Source: Saccharimonas sp963550135
Lineage (GTDB): Bacteria > Patescibacteriota > Saccharimonadia > Saccharimonadales > Saccharimonadaceae
Reading direction: 5' to 3'
Assembly (NCBI GenBank): GCA_963550135.1
Contig: CAUVBP010000009.1
Location: 1-47,963, forward strand
Length of the DNA stretch: 47,963 nt
The notes beneath the pieces were generated by a model. It saw nothing but the letters and a program-made list of their open reading frames with translations, made no database searches and was not told the origin of the DNA. Below, one piece after another: positions 8,865-17,930 of this stretch. Both the position numbers and the translations under genes were made by a program. Each line of letters opens with the position of its first letter. Within the stretch, counting starts at the first letter, position 1.

Positions 8865-8928
8865 ATAGATGTACAAAGCTATTATATATTATTTTGCGAG
8901 TTTTTCCTAGTCGTAATATAATCAAAGC

Positions 8929-10419
8929 ATGAAAATATTATTTTGGAAGCATAGTAATGACTATGACAAGGTCTATAGGTGGCTGATAATTGCTGTGCCA
9001 ATAGTAGCGGCAGCTCTTAGTTTATGGATTGGCTTGCGGCAGAGCGTTTGGTTTGATGAAGCATATTCGATAATGGTAGCCAAGCGGTCTGTCGGCGAGA
9101 TTATTCGGCTGTCGGCACTTGATACTCATCCGCCGCTGTATTATCTCGTTCTGAAAATTTGGGCGAATGTTTTTGGCTGGAGCGAACTGGCATTGCGCTC
9201 GCTAAGCGTGATCTTTTATGGAGCCTCAATTGCGGTAGCTGGTTGTTTTATTAAAAAGCATTTTAATGCGCGAGCAGCCATTTATGTATTAACGATGTTG
9301 CTTCTGGCGCCATTATTAATGCGCTACGGTTTCGAAATTCGCATGTACGCTATGGCGTCGTTAATCGGCGTAGCGGCGACGGTGATGTTGGTACGGGCAC
9401 ACTCTAGCAAGCGGTGGACTGACTGGCTTATTTATGGAGTGCTAGTGGCGCTCGGCATGTACACGCTATACTACTTGGCGCTTTTGTGGCTGGCTCATCT
9501 AGCCTGGCTAGTCGCGATGGATGCTGGTAGGTTGCGTAAGTCTTTATGGAAAGAGTGCCGCTGGATAGGGGCTTATGCGTTTAGTTTGTTGCTGTTTCTC
9601 CCGTGGCTGTCGTCATTTTTGAAGCAGGTTGGCAATGACGCACTCGCACCAATTGGACAGCCAATGAATCTCGAGCAGTTAGTTGGTATTGTTTCGTTTA
9701 ATACAATATACCAGCCGCTTTGGCAACTGGGTGTGATTGCCTCAATATTGGTGATGGCAATAATTTTTGTGTCTGTCCGCTCGATTGTTATTACTTTTCA
9801 TATTAAGAAAAAAAACGATATTTTGTGGCTATTAGTTAGTTATATCAGCGTGCCGATAATGCTATTGATGGTGATTTCTCTGTATAAACCGATGTATGTC
9901 GAGCGTTATTTGGCGCACGTTGCGATTGGCTTAGTTATGCTCGTGGGAGCTAGTCTCGCACTATCGACCGAACGTGAGACTCGTGAAGTTTGGCGAATAG
10001 CTTCACCGTTAGTTCTGCTGGTAATTCTGGCGGTCGGGGCAACTAACCTCAGCCAGGTTGGCAATTATAACTTTCAGCGTATGCAAAAGCCAAACGTCAA
10101 CTCTGTTGCTTCTATAGTTAAATGTAGCGAAAACGATGTGGTGTTAGCGGCCGATCCGTATGTGGCGATTGAGCTAGATTATTATCTACCGAATTGCCAG
10201 ATATACTTTGCTAGCAGTGACCAACATCTTGGCGGCGGTTATGCTCCGCTAGATGGCAATAGCCGCCAAGTTGTCGACACGAAAAAAACATTTACCCGCG
10301 CAAAGAATATCTATAATGTCTACTATAGCGATATGAAAGCTAGTCTGCCAGGCAACTATCGCGAGGTTGAAACGATCGATTTATCACCGCTGAAAATCAC
10401 TAAGTTTAGCGCGGAATAA
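8929..10419 (+). CDS. GT-C fold membrane glycosyltransferase (GT39/83, PMT/ArnT-like)
   Basis: The 496-residue protein has an N-terminal helix, then a loop with WFDEAYS (Asp43-Glu44, the acidic catalytic loop of the polyprenyl-phosphate-sugar GT-C transferases), then THPPLYY near residue 70. About ten more membrane helices follow, with a soluble C-terminal domain from about residue 395. Such enzymes move a sugar from a lipid-phosphate donor onto protein, lipid or polysaccharide outside the membrane; the acceptor here is not known. TATAAT at 8917-8922 ends six bases before the ATG, so the mRNA looks leaderless. Its 3' end overlaps the convergent acyltransferase gene by 14 bp. Confidence 0.82.
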   Translation: MKILFWKHSNDYDKVYRWLIIAVPIVAAALSLWIGLRQSVWFDEAYSIMVAKRSVGEIIRLSALDTHPPLYYLVLKIWANVFGWSELALRSLSVIFYGASIAVAGCFIKKHFNARAAIYVLTMLLLAPLLMRYGFEIRMYAMASLIGVAATVMLVRAHSSKRWTDWLIYGVLVALGMYTLYYLALLWLAHLAWLVAMDAGRLRKSLWKECRWIGAYAFSLLLFLPWLSSFLKQVGNDALAPIGQPMNLEQLVGIVSFNTIYQPLWQLGVIASILVMAIIFVSVRSIVITFHIKKKNDILWLLVSYISVPIMLLMVISLYKPMYVERYLAHVAIGLVMLVGASLALSTERETREVWRIASPLVLLVILAVGATNLSQVGNYNFQRMQKPNVNSVASIVKCSENDVVLAADPYVAIELDYYLPNCQIYFASSDQHLGGGYAPLDGNSRQVVDTKKTFTRAKNIYNVYYSDMKASLPGNYREVETIDLSPLKITKFSAE

Positions 10420-11566
10420 TCTTCATCAAAAATTTGGTTCGTACTGCTAGGTAAATAATGGCAATTACCAAAATCGATAGCGCGAGGTTTTGAGGAACCT
10501 CGGCTAGACGGTCAAAAGAATTAAAATAACTAGCCGGCGCGCCATATTGCGGATTGACTATCAGATGCGCTCCCATGACTACGAAGGCATGAATTGAATA
10601 AACGTAAAGTGAATTAGTCCCAAACGGAATAAGTAGCCATCCGAGGTAGCGTTTAATTTGTTTTTCAAAACGCTGGAAAATCATAAAAAACCCAATAAAC
10701 CAGAGCAGCGACATAGCTACGCGCGCTGGCGTTAGAGCTAGCTTATCGAAGCTGGCCGCTAGGATGGGGCGAAAATTATTAATAGCTGTCGAAAGATTAT
10801 CATTTAAGGCTGGCGCGAAAAACTCGGCAAAAACATTGGCGATGAAAGTGATGATAAACATGGTAAAGATGACAGTTTTAGTACGGCGCCGCGTTTTGGC
10901 GGACAAACTATTCCACCATGATTTAATTTGCGGCGAGTAAAATCCTAGTGTGAAGGCGATGAAAAAAATAAATTGCCAAGTAAATGGCTGAGTGAATTCG
11001 TTAACCGGCTTTGGTGTTAGCAGCCAAACTAGAGTACTGACGGTTAGAACGATGTACCATTTGCCGCGGCGCAGTAGCCAAAGCGCAGCTGGTGTTAGCG
11101 CCAAAAATATCGCATATAGACGCAAGTAATCGGCCCAGCCGTAGAATTCTTGCAAAGTAACTATTCTCCAAAATAGACTAAAGATATTGCTATCTAGCGG
11201 AGGCAAAGGCGACTTGACGCCGTCGTTACCAACAAAATGCCAGCCGATCGCAATCGATAATATTGTAATGATGATACTGGTCAGATATAGCATGAAGCTT
11301 CGCCGCCAGATTAATTTAGCAGCGTATCTAAACGAACGCTCTGTTAATTTAGCACCGCGGACAATACCTAATACTAATCCAGAAATAATAAAAAATCCTT
11401 CGGCGGCAGTGACGTATAATCTGCTGTCGCCGCTTATGAACACGAGGCCGTTTGGAAAATAACTCAAATGATCAAGTATGATTATCACCAAAAACCAGCC
11501 TCTCATTAAATCTAGGCTGACAATACGATTAATTTTTGGTTTTTTTACAGCGCTCATTTTGGTCAC
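10406..11566 (-). CDS. OpgC-like / acyltransferase-3-like integral membrane protein
   Basis: The 386-residue protein has about ten membrane helices. Near the N-terminus it carries SLDLMRGWFLVIIILDHLS, with the Arg and Asp-His pair typical of OpgC and related membrane acyltransferases, then TAAEGFFIISGLVLG, also OpgC-like. Members acylate glycans or lipids at the membrane; the substrate is unknown. The start is taken as the GTG at 11566 because TATACT (complement of 11574-11579) ends seven bases before it; an in-frame ATG at 11557 would leave a 16-base leader without SD. It may act on a product of the neighbouring glycosyltransferase, which is inference from position. Confidence 0.72.
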   Translation of the reverse strand: MTKMSAVKKPKINRIVSLDLMRGWFLVIIILDHLSYFPNGLVFISGDSRLYVTAAEGFFIISGLVLGIVRGAKLTERSFRYAAKLIWRRSFMLYLTSIIITILSIAIGWHFVGNDGVKSPLPPLDSNIFSLFWRIVTLQEFYGWADYLRLYAIFLALTPAALWLLRRGKWYIVLTVSTLVWLLTPKPVNEFTQPFTWQFIFFIAFTLGFYSPQIKSWWNSLSAKTRRRTKTVIFTMFIITFIANVFAEFFAPALNDNLSTAINNFRPILAASFDKLALTPARVAMSLLWFIGFFMIFQRFEKQIKRYLGWLLIPFGTNSLYVYSIHAFVVMGAHLIVNPQYGAPASYFNSFDRLAEVPQNLALSILVIAIIYLAVRTKFLMKIIPR

Positions 11567-11615
11567 TTCTACCAGTATAGCAGGTCCAATCTGAGGATAG
11601 TGTTAAAAGTAGTGG

Positions 11616-12344
11616 CTAGCGCGGGCGTTTTTTGGCGATATCACGAGCTTGTTCAGTGTATTTGTCTTCAAGCGGATCTAAAACAACGGCGCCGTATTTA
11701 CGGATTATAGCTTGCGAAATCATCCAATCGGCAATGTGCGGATTCTTTGGCAAGAGCGGACCGTGCAAATAGGTACCGATAACGTTACGATAACGGGCGC
11801 CTTCACGGCCATTAATATTATTGTTGCCTACGCCTTTGATGACGTCGCCGAGTGCTGAGGTATTTTGGCCAAGCGTAGTTAGTCCAGAATGATTCTCATA
11901 ACCGATAATTTCACCGAATTCTGGACTTTTGACGATAATATTACCAACAATGCGCTCGTCACCGCCAATTGTCTCTAGGTCAAGAATACCGATACCAGGA
12001 ATCATGTCGCCGTCTTTAGTAGTAAACGAGCGGCCGAATAGTTGGTATAAACCGCAGATAACTAACATTGGTAAATCATCGTCAGCTAATCGTTTGAGCT
12101 GAGGGGCAATCTTTTGCAGGTCGCCACTAATTCGTAATTGTCCGGAGTCTTGTCCACCACCACCGACGATTAAATCAACATCATCTGGAAAAGCGTCGCC
12201 AACATTGTACTCAATTAACTTGGTAGTAAAACCACGCCATTCTAGCCGCCGCTTGAGAGTCAGGACATTGCCCCAATCACCGTAAATGTTCATATCGCGC
12301 GGATAAAGTTGCAAGATAGTGATAGATTGCGGTTGCTTTTTCAT
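11616..12344 (-). CDS. gatD: Lipid II isoglutaminyl synthase, glutaminase subunit GatD
   Basis: GatD releases ammonia from glutamine for MurT, which amidates the D-Glu of the peptidoglycan stem peptide to D-isoglutamine. At 242 residues the protein matches the family. It shows the class-I amidotransferase-like core: VDLIVGGGGQDSGQ, the nucleophile Cys in MLVICGLYQLFG (about residue 96), and the catalytic His in GTYLHGPLLPKNP. Its start overlaps the end of murT by four bases, the usual arrangement for this pair. Confidence 0.94.
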   Translation of the reverse strand: MKKQPQSITILQLYPRDMNIYGDWGNVLTLKRRLEWRGFTTKLIEYNVGDAFPDDVDLIVGGGGQDSGQLRISGDLQKIAPQLKRLADDDLPMLVICGLYQLFGRSFTTKDGDMIPGIGILDLETIGGDERIVGNIIVKSPEFGEIIGYENHSGLTTLGQNTSALGDVIKGVGNNNINGREGARYRNVIGTYLHGPLLPKNPHIADWMISQAIIRKYGAVVLDPLEDKYTEQARDIAKKRPR

Positions 12345-13618
12345 CGGATTTCCTCCACGTCGGTATAACGGGCTAGTAGTCGTCGTAATGCTAACATCGC
12401 GGTGTAGCTACAATAAATGCGCTTTGGCTGGCGAGTGTGTTTAGTGATAAGATGGCGCAGTGCAACCGTCAGGTCGGTATCGACAAAATCGATAGGTACT
12501 TCGTCGTATTCTAGTCGCAGCGCCATATCATAGGCGCGGACACCAGATACAGCAGTGACACCTTGTTCTTGTAAGCTATCGAAATCGACATCCCAGAGCC
12601 AGCTCATGTCGCGGCCATCAGCGTAAGCATCGTTAATAGCTATCATAGTGGCGTAGTTTGCTGGGTCGAACGAAGCTAGGGCCAAACGGAAGCCAGCCGG
12701 ATTTTTGACCAATACTAGCTCGCAGGGTTGTCCGTCTATTATTAATTGCTCGCCGCGGCCAAAAGCTGGCTTAATGTTTGATAGCGCTTCGAGCATAGAA
12801 TCAACATTTAGATTATTACCGAGAATTGTGCGCACTAAAGCAACAGCACCGGTGGCATTTTGAAGATTGTAGATGCCACGCAGATTTAGATTCACCGAGT
12901 GATCGCTGCCGTTGAAGCCGATAACGGCGTGCTGGTCTTTAAACTCTTCAAGACTGGTGTCGTCAGCGTACAATTTAGCCGCATTTTGCTCGCTACTACG
13001 TAGAGAATCATCAGAAGGGAAAGTCTGCGAATATTTTGGGTTAACGCCAAAACTTCGCAGCGGTGATTTAATATTGTTTACAAAATCAGGACTACTTAAT
13101 CGCGGGTCGTCGCGGTTAAGGACTACGCACTTTGTTGTGTTTATTGCAACAGTATGGAGGAGTTTGGCGGTATTGTCAATTTCGCCGAAGCGGTCGAGCT
13201 GGTCGCGCATGACATTTAGCAGTAAACAGTAGTCTGGTTTAATTGCTTTTACAAAGTGAACGGCATAAGCCTCGTCGAGTTCAAGCACGGCAATATCAGC
13301 GTCCATTCGTCCGTGCAAATCAACTTCGCCTAATAGCGCTGCTGCCACGCCGCGCGTGAAGTTGCTGCCAGTACGGTTGGTGAATACTTTCAGGCCTTGG
13401 CTTTCTAGTAATTCGACAACAATTTTGGTGGTAGTGGTTTTGCCATTAGTGCCGCTGATGAGTGCTACACCCATTGGTAGTTGCTGTAATGTGCGGCTAA
13501 CAAAATCTGAGTCGATTTTTTCAATTACCAAGCCTGGTAAGGCTGAGCCGCTACCGCCGCGAATCTGTGCAGCTTTCTTAACAGTCTTCCCAAGCATAGT
13601 CGTGAGAGTTTGACGCAT
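12341..13618 (-). CDS. murT: Lipid II isoglutaminyl synthase, Mur-ligase-like subunit MurT
   Basis: MurT is the ATP-dependent partner of GatD. With the start at 13618 it has 425 residues: an N-terminal segment, the Mur-ligase P-loop SGTNGKTTTTK (about residues 55-65), a central domain with LLLNVMRDQLDRFGE, and a C-terminal DUF1727 domain with the conserved VKNPAGFR segment. The start is set by a TATAAT (complement of 13626-13631) ending seven bases before the ATG; an ATG at 13627 overlaps the -10 box. The CxxC pairs of the zinc ribbon known from Staphylococcus MurT are not seen in the insertion around residues 200-250. Confidence 0.93.
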   Translation of the reverse strand: MRQTLTTMLGKTVKKAAQIRGGSGSALPGLVIEKIDSDFVSRTLQQLPMGVALISGTNGKTTTTKIVVELLESQGLKVFTNRTGSNFTRGVAAALLGEVDLHGRMDADIAVLELDEAYAVHFVKAIKPDYCLLLNVMRDQLDRFGEIDNTAKLLHTVAINTTKCVVLNRDDPRLSSPDFVNNIKSPLRSFGVNPKYSQTFPSDDSLRSSEQNAAKLYADDTSLEEFKDQHAVIGFNGSDHSVNLNLRGIYNLQNATGAVALVRTILGNNLNVDSMLEALSNIKPAFGRGEQLIIDGQPCELVLVKNPAGFRLALASFDPANYATMIAINDAYADGRDMSWLWDVDFDSLQEQGVTAVSGVRAYDMALRLEYDEVPIDFVDTDLTVALRHLITKHTRQPKRIYCSYTAMLALRRLLARYTDVEEIR

Positions 13619-13690
13619 AAAATTCATTATACCTGTTTTTGGCGCATTATAGTAGCGTCCAAACGCTTTTTGAATTATAATAAAAAGCAT

Positions 13691-14074
13691 ATGTTTATTG
13701 TGGGCATGATTTCGTGGTGGTATAGCGTTGGTTGGAAGCGGGCAGCAGTAGATGTTTGGGAGTCTATCGAGCGATTATACGATACGTTTTCGCTGGGGCT
13801 ATTACTGAAGACGCTGTTTGCGCCGTGGCGGCAAATTTCAGCCGGGAAAGTACGCGGACCAATCGGGGTGCAGTTGCGGGCATTTTTTGATCGCTTGGTA
13901 TCGCGGATTATTGGCGGCTTTATAAGGATAATAACGCTGCTGATAGGTGTAGCAGCCTTGTGCTTGATGCTGTTGATTGGTTTGTTGCGTTTAGCGATTT
14001 GGCCGTTGGTGCCAGTGATGCCGGCAGCAATGGTTATTGCGGCAATATCGGGGTGGATACCATGGCATCTTTAG
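13691..14074 (+). CDS. Small membrane protein coupled to a Clp-like ATPase
   Basis: I do not recognise a named family. With the start at the ATG at 13691 it has 127 residues: an amphipathic N-terminal half with many Trp and Arg (WWYSVGWKRA, FAPWRQ) and a C-terminal half with two or three membrane helices (about 75-120). TATAAT at 13676-13681 lies nine bases before the ATG. It overlaps the next gene by 13 bp, so the two are translationally coupled. A role as partner or membrane adaptor of that ATPase is inferred from position only. Confidence 0.65.
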   Translation: MFIVGMISWWYSVGWKRAAVDVWESIERLYDTFSLGLLLKTLFAPWRQISAGKVRGPIGVQLRAFFDRLVSRIIGGFIRIITLLIGVAALCLMLLIGLLRLAIWPLVPVMPAAMVIAAISGWIPWHL

Positions 14075-16524
14075 GCGCCTTTAGATATGGGTCTCAGCGA
14101 GCCAGCGAAGCGCGCTTTGGGCGGCTACTGTCGCCGATGATTGCAAAAAGCCTTTCATGGTTAGCATTATTACTGGTGGTATCGGGTACTATGCTAGTAA
14201 CTATGGAGCGTCTGTCGTTAGGCTGGTTGTGTGGTGCTCTGGCGGCAGTATTATATATGGCGGTGAAATTTTATAATTGGCACGTTCACGATCTGCCAGC
14301 TGGTAAGGGTGGTTCGGTTGATGATTTGCTAGCCGGCGACGTGTTAGGTCGGTTGTCGCGAGAACCGGATGTGCGAGAGATTGCTAAAGTAATTGGTGAG
14401 GTGCCAAGCGGCCAATTCATGGGGGTACGGCTTGGTATGACGCCGTCATTTTTAGCCACTATCGCTGAGAGTTCGACGATTTCCGTTGACGAACTGTGGA
14501 GCGTAGCTGACGACATTCGCCAAGCCAATCAACTAGACCGTATCAGCGGTGCGGTATTGGCTGTTGCGCTAGTGCGCAGCTTTCCGAATTATCAATCGAT
14601 AATAGCACAAACTCATCTAGGTGATGAAGACTTGGATGCTGGTATTTTGTGGCAAGAGCATTTGATGGAGATTGTTCGGCATTTTGGCCAGCGCCGGCGC
14701 ACTGGCGGTTTGGCGCGCGATTGGTCGTTTGGCTGGATTCCGCATCTTGAGCGATTCGGGCAAAATATCAGCGAACAAATTGGCGCTAGCCGTAATACTT
14801 TGTCAATCGACATACCATCGCATGTTCAGGTGATTGATCAGCTAGTGGAAGCTTTTGGTACGGGCGGGCGGCAAAACGCGGTTCTTATCGGTCAAGCTGG
14901 CGTCGGCAAAACATCAGTAATTCATGCTTTCGCGGAACGAATTTTGGACGCTGATGCGAATGTACCCGAAAATCTTCGCTTCCGCCAGATCTTCATTCTT
15001 GACTCGGCGTCGTTGATTGCGGCAGCACCAGGACGCGGCGAACTTGAAAACTTAATCATGCAGGTTTTAGGTGAAGCTTACAATGCCAAGAATATCATTG
15101 TTTGCCTCGATGACGCGCAGTTGTTTTTTGAAGAGGGCGTGGGGTCAGTAGATTTGACAAATGTCTTGCAGCCGATTTTAGATGCTGGCAGGCTACGCTT
15201 AATTTTAAGCATGGATGAACAGCGCTATCTCGAAATTAGCCGCCGCAACCCATCGTTAGCTAACTCGCTTAACCGTATTAATGTTGCCGAAACCAACGAA
15301 GCAGAGACTAAAAAAGTTCTACAAGAACAGCTAATTTCAATTGAATTCAACCGCAAAGTTACTTATATGATACAAGCGATTAACGAAGCTTATCGCTTGA
15401 GCCAGCGTTACATTCACGATATAGCTATGCCTGGTCGGGCGCTTAAATTGCTTGAATCGGCGGCTAGTTTTAGCGAGTCGGGCATCGTGACCATGAACTC
15501 TGTGCAGCAAGCGATTGAGCGGACAATGGACGTTAAAGTTAGCGTGGCTAATACGACCGAAGATCGCGAGCGGCTGCTGCATATGGAGGATTTAATTCAT
15601 CAAAGAATGGTCAACCAAGTTCGCGCCGTTAATGTTGTTAGCGATGCCTTGCGCCGGGCACGTGCTGGCGTGCGCAATGAGAATCGGCCGATTGGTACTT
15701 TTCTATTTTTGGGGCCGACTGGTGTCGGCAAGACGGAGCTGTCAAAAGCGTTAGCTGACGTATATTTTGGCGGCGAAGGCAAAATGATTCGCTTGGACTT
15801 AAACGAATTTGTTCGCGCCGAGGACGTGGCGCGGCTGATTGCCGATGGCGCTGACGACCCGATGAGCTTGACTGCGCAAGTAATGAAGCAGCCTTTCAGC
15901 GTGGTGTTGCTCGACGAGATTGAGAAGGCCGCGCCGGAAGTACTAACCACGCTGCTACAGTTGCTAGACGAAGGCATACTGCGCGACGCCAAAAACCGCG
16001 AAATTAGTTTTCGCGACGCCATTGTAATTGCCACTAGCAATGCCGGGGCCGACAGAATTCGCGAATATATCGAGCGCGGCTATCGGCTTGAGCAGTTTGA
16101 ACAGCAGTTTATTAACGAATTGATTAGTTCGAACCAGTTTCGGCCAGAATTTCTCAATCGCTTCGACGAAATTGTGCTCTTTCGTCCGTTTACGCCGGCC
16201 GAGTTGGTGCAAGTGCTCGATCTGATTTTGGCTGGCGTTAACAAAACTCTATTGCCGCAAAAAGTGTCAGTGACTGTTGATGACGACGCGAAACAGCTTC
16301 TCGTTCAGCAAGGCTACGACCCGCGGCTAGGCGCTCGGCCGATGCGCCGTGTTGTTCAGAAGGCGGTGGAAAATACTATCGCTAAGCTCATGCTATCGGG
16401 GGCAGTCAATCCGGGTGATTCGGTGAACATTGATGCCGAGCAAGTACGGCGAATTTTTGAAGAATCTGAATCGCAATTAGTTCCATTGCAAGGCGATGTG
16501 CCTAACCAGCAGAACCAAGCTTAA
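14062..16524 (+). CDS. Membrane-anchored ClpC/ClpB-like double AAA+ ATPase
   Basis: Taking the ATG at 14062 gives 820 residues. Unlike ordinary ClpC it begins with two membrane helices (about 30-75). A ClpN-like region follows (about 95-240), then AAA+ domain 1 with Walker A GQAGVGKTS (about 277) and Walker B-like IIVCLDDAQ. A linker leads to domain 2, with Walker A GPTGVGKTEL (about 551), Walker B VVLLDEIEKA, sensor TSNAGAD, and a C-terminal ClpB-D2-small domain (YDPRLGARPMRR). In the first Walker B the usual Glu is replaced by the second Asp. No ClpP-binding IGF-type loop is obvious. The upstream frame to 13960 is read-through of the overlapping gene. Confidence 0.88.
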   Translation: MASLGAFRYGSQRASEARFGRLLSPMIAKSLSWLALLLVVSGTMLVTMERLSLGWLCGALAAVLYMAVKFYNWHVHDLPAGKGGSVDDLLAGDVLGRLSREPDVREIAKVIGEVPSGQFMGVRLGMTPSFLATIAESSTISVDELWSVADDIRQANQLDRISGAVLAVALVRSFPNYQSIIAQTHLGDEDLDAGILWQEHLMEIVRHFGQRRRTGGLARDWSFGWIPHLERFGQNISEQIGASRNTLSIDIPSHVQVIDQLVEAFGTGGRQNAVLIGQAGVGKTSVIHAFAERILDADANVPENLRFRQIFILDSASLIAAAPGRGELENLIMQVLGEAYNAKNIIVCLDDAQLFFEEGVGSVDLTNVLQPILDAGRLRLILSMDEQRYLEISRRNPSLANSLNRINVAETNEAETKKVLQEQLISIEFNRKVTYMIQAINEAYRLSQRYIHDIAMPGRALKLLESAASFSESGIVTMNSVQQAIERTMDVKVSVANTTEDRERLLHMEDLIHQRMVNQVRAVNVVSDALRRARAGVRNENRPIGTFLFLGPTGVGKTELSKALADVYFGGEGKMIRLDLNEFVRAEDVARLIADGADDPMSLTAQVMKQPFSVVLLDEIEKAAPEVLTTLLQLLDEGILRDAKNREISFRDAIVIATSNAGADRIREYIERGYRLEQFEQQFINELISSNQFRPEFLNRFDEIVLFRPFTPAELVQVLDLILAGVNKTLLPQKVSVTVDDDAKQLLVQQGYDPRLGARPMRRVVQKAVENTIAKLMLSGAVNPGDSVNIDAEQVRRIFEESESQLVPLQGDVPNQQNQA

Positions 16525-17239
16525 GAAAGTTTTCTAACAAGAGTTTTGGCGGCGCGGCGGTTGACTGGTGCAACAATACCAACGGCTAGTGCGCCAATAC
16601 CGCGCACGAGCGCCCGTACTTTGGTTTTGTAGCGTTCTTTTTTGCTGAGGGATGTATTAGTAGTATCAAGCCGCGGCGACTCGGACCAGAATGCTAGCCG
16701 CACCGCTCTGACGCCGAGTGCCAAGCCTCGCTTTTTATTACCGGCAAGCGTCTCGGCGTAGCTGGCTCGAGCGGTAAAATTAATATCATATTAATCAATT
16801 TCACGATTTAGTCCGTCGGCATGTTCGTGCGAATCCTCGAGTTTTTCTAGTCCGTAACGAAAAGTTTCAACAGTCTTGGTATTATTTTCTGGAGTATCAA
16901 AAGTTTCATCGCTTGCTATGCGTGACAATTGCATGGTTGCCAGCATGGCTGCGCTAGCTCCCAGTTCGCGCAGCGTGCTGCGATTTGGCTCCTGTTCAGC
17001 TAAAGTTTCATGTTGATTAACTGTCTCAGTAAGCCATTTTTCAGCTTTTTCGTAGTTACCTAAAGACTATAGGCGTTACCTACGTCGCGCGCCATCCGAG
17101 CCTTTTCGGATGGATCTGACGTTGTATTGTACGTCATTGTCGCTAGCGTTGCGGCAAGAGAATAAAATCCATCGCGAATTGCTTGTACAGCCGATCTTGA
17201 ATAGTCGTTAAAACCCAGTTCGCCGCCGTTAGTCTCCAT
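16521..17239 (-). pseudogene. Broken helical-repeat (TPR-like) gene: one frameshift, one in-frame stop
   Basis: Read on the minus strand from the ATG at 17239, a frame runs METNGGELGFNDYS through AARMARDVGNAYSL-like helical sequence to a TAG near 17060. Removing one apparent single-base loss in a T run (near 17064-17067) lets the protein go on as LLGNYEKAEKWLTETV and so to LNREID, where a TAA (complement of 16791-16793) stops it. The same frame then continues as YDINFTARASYAETLAGNKKRG to the stop at 16521. Together the parts would make about 239 residues of Ala/Glu/Leu-rich helical repeats. A perfect TATAAT (complement of 17246-17251) six bases before the ATG shows the promoter is intact. It overlaps the clp-like gene's 3' end by four bases. 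Confidence 0.65.
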
Positions 17240-17245
17240 GCCTAT

Positions 17246-17251
17246 ATTATA
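17246..17251 (-). promoter_or_regulatory. Intact -10 box of the broken gene
   Basis: TATAAT on the minus strand is followed by six bases and then the ATG, the same leaderless layout as intact genes here. It suggests the gene was disrupted recently or that the breaks are sequencing errors. Confidence 0.55.
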
Positions 17252-17310
17252 ACATAAACAATTATCTAATGCAAGGCACGCGTTTCGTATTTTTACCGGC
17301 AATTACCCTG

Positions 17311-17910
17311 CTAGTCGCCAAGGCTTATTTTGATAGTGACGTAGCTAGTTTGATCATGGTCGAATTCACTAGTGGTCATCTTCGTGTACGGCTTGGCTAT
17401 CTCGGAGGTGCCGTATGTATAATCTTTATGCAGCGCCTGTGGTATAACGCTCAGGTATAAAATATGGCCGTTAGTATCCTTGAACGTATCGCTTTGAACG
17501 ATAGTATCTTTATCTTTCGTACTGATAAGCGAGAAGCCAGCCTCTTTAATTTTTTTGGTTAAATCCATACGAGTTTTATTTACGGAAGCATTATGCCCAT
17601 ACTCTGTAGTGATGGATTTATCATTTGAAATATTACTTTTATAAACCGCCAGTCTATACGATTCATCTAGCTTCAAATTGCTATATATACTATGAATTTG
17701 GTTATAGCGGGCAGTGTTGGTGTATTCTACGACCATTCTGTCGACTAGATATACGCTCATAGCTGTTAGCCAAAAAAGCACAAAAACCAATATCGCATAC
17801 ACCAGTAAGCTTCGGCGCACCATGAAGTGAGTGTCTGTTTTTGTAATGTGTTTGACACGCTGCTTGCGAGTCTTCTTGGGAGATTTATTTGCCTTGGTAA
17901 CCATAAACAT
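17311..17910 (-). CDS. Hypothetical single-pass membrane protein
   Basis: I do not recognise this protein. It has 199 residues: a very basic cytoplasmic N-terminus (about 1-30), one membrane helix (about 32-55), and an extracellular part of mixed alpha/beta composition rich in Thr, Ser, Lys and Asp without cysteines. It could start at 17910 or at the ATG six bases further in (MVTKANKS). It follows the spherulin-4-like gene by 20 bases on the same strand and is likely co-transcribed with it. Confidence 0.6.
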   Translation of the reverse strand: MFMVTKANKSPKKTRKQRVKHITKTDTHFMVRRSLLVYAILVFVLFWLTAMSVYLVDRMVVEYTNTARYNQIHSIYSNLKLDESYRLAVYKSNISNDKSITTEYGHNASVNKTRMDLTKKIKEAGFSLISTKDKDTIVQSDTFKDTNGHILYLSVIPQALHKDYTYGTSEIAKPYTKMTTSEFDHDQTSYVTIKISLGD

Positions 17911-17930
17911 AGTGTAGCATACCGATGCGA

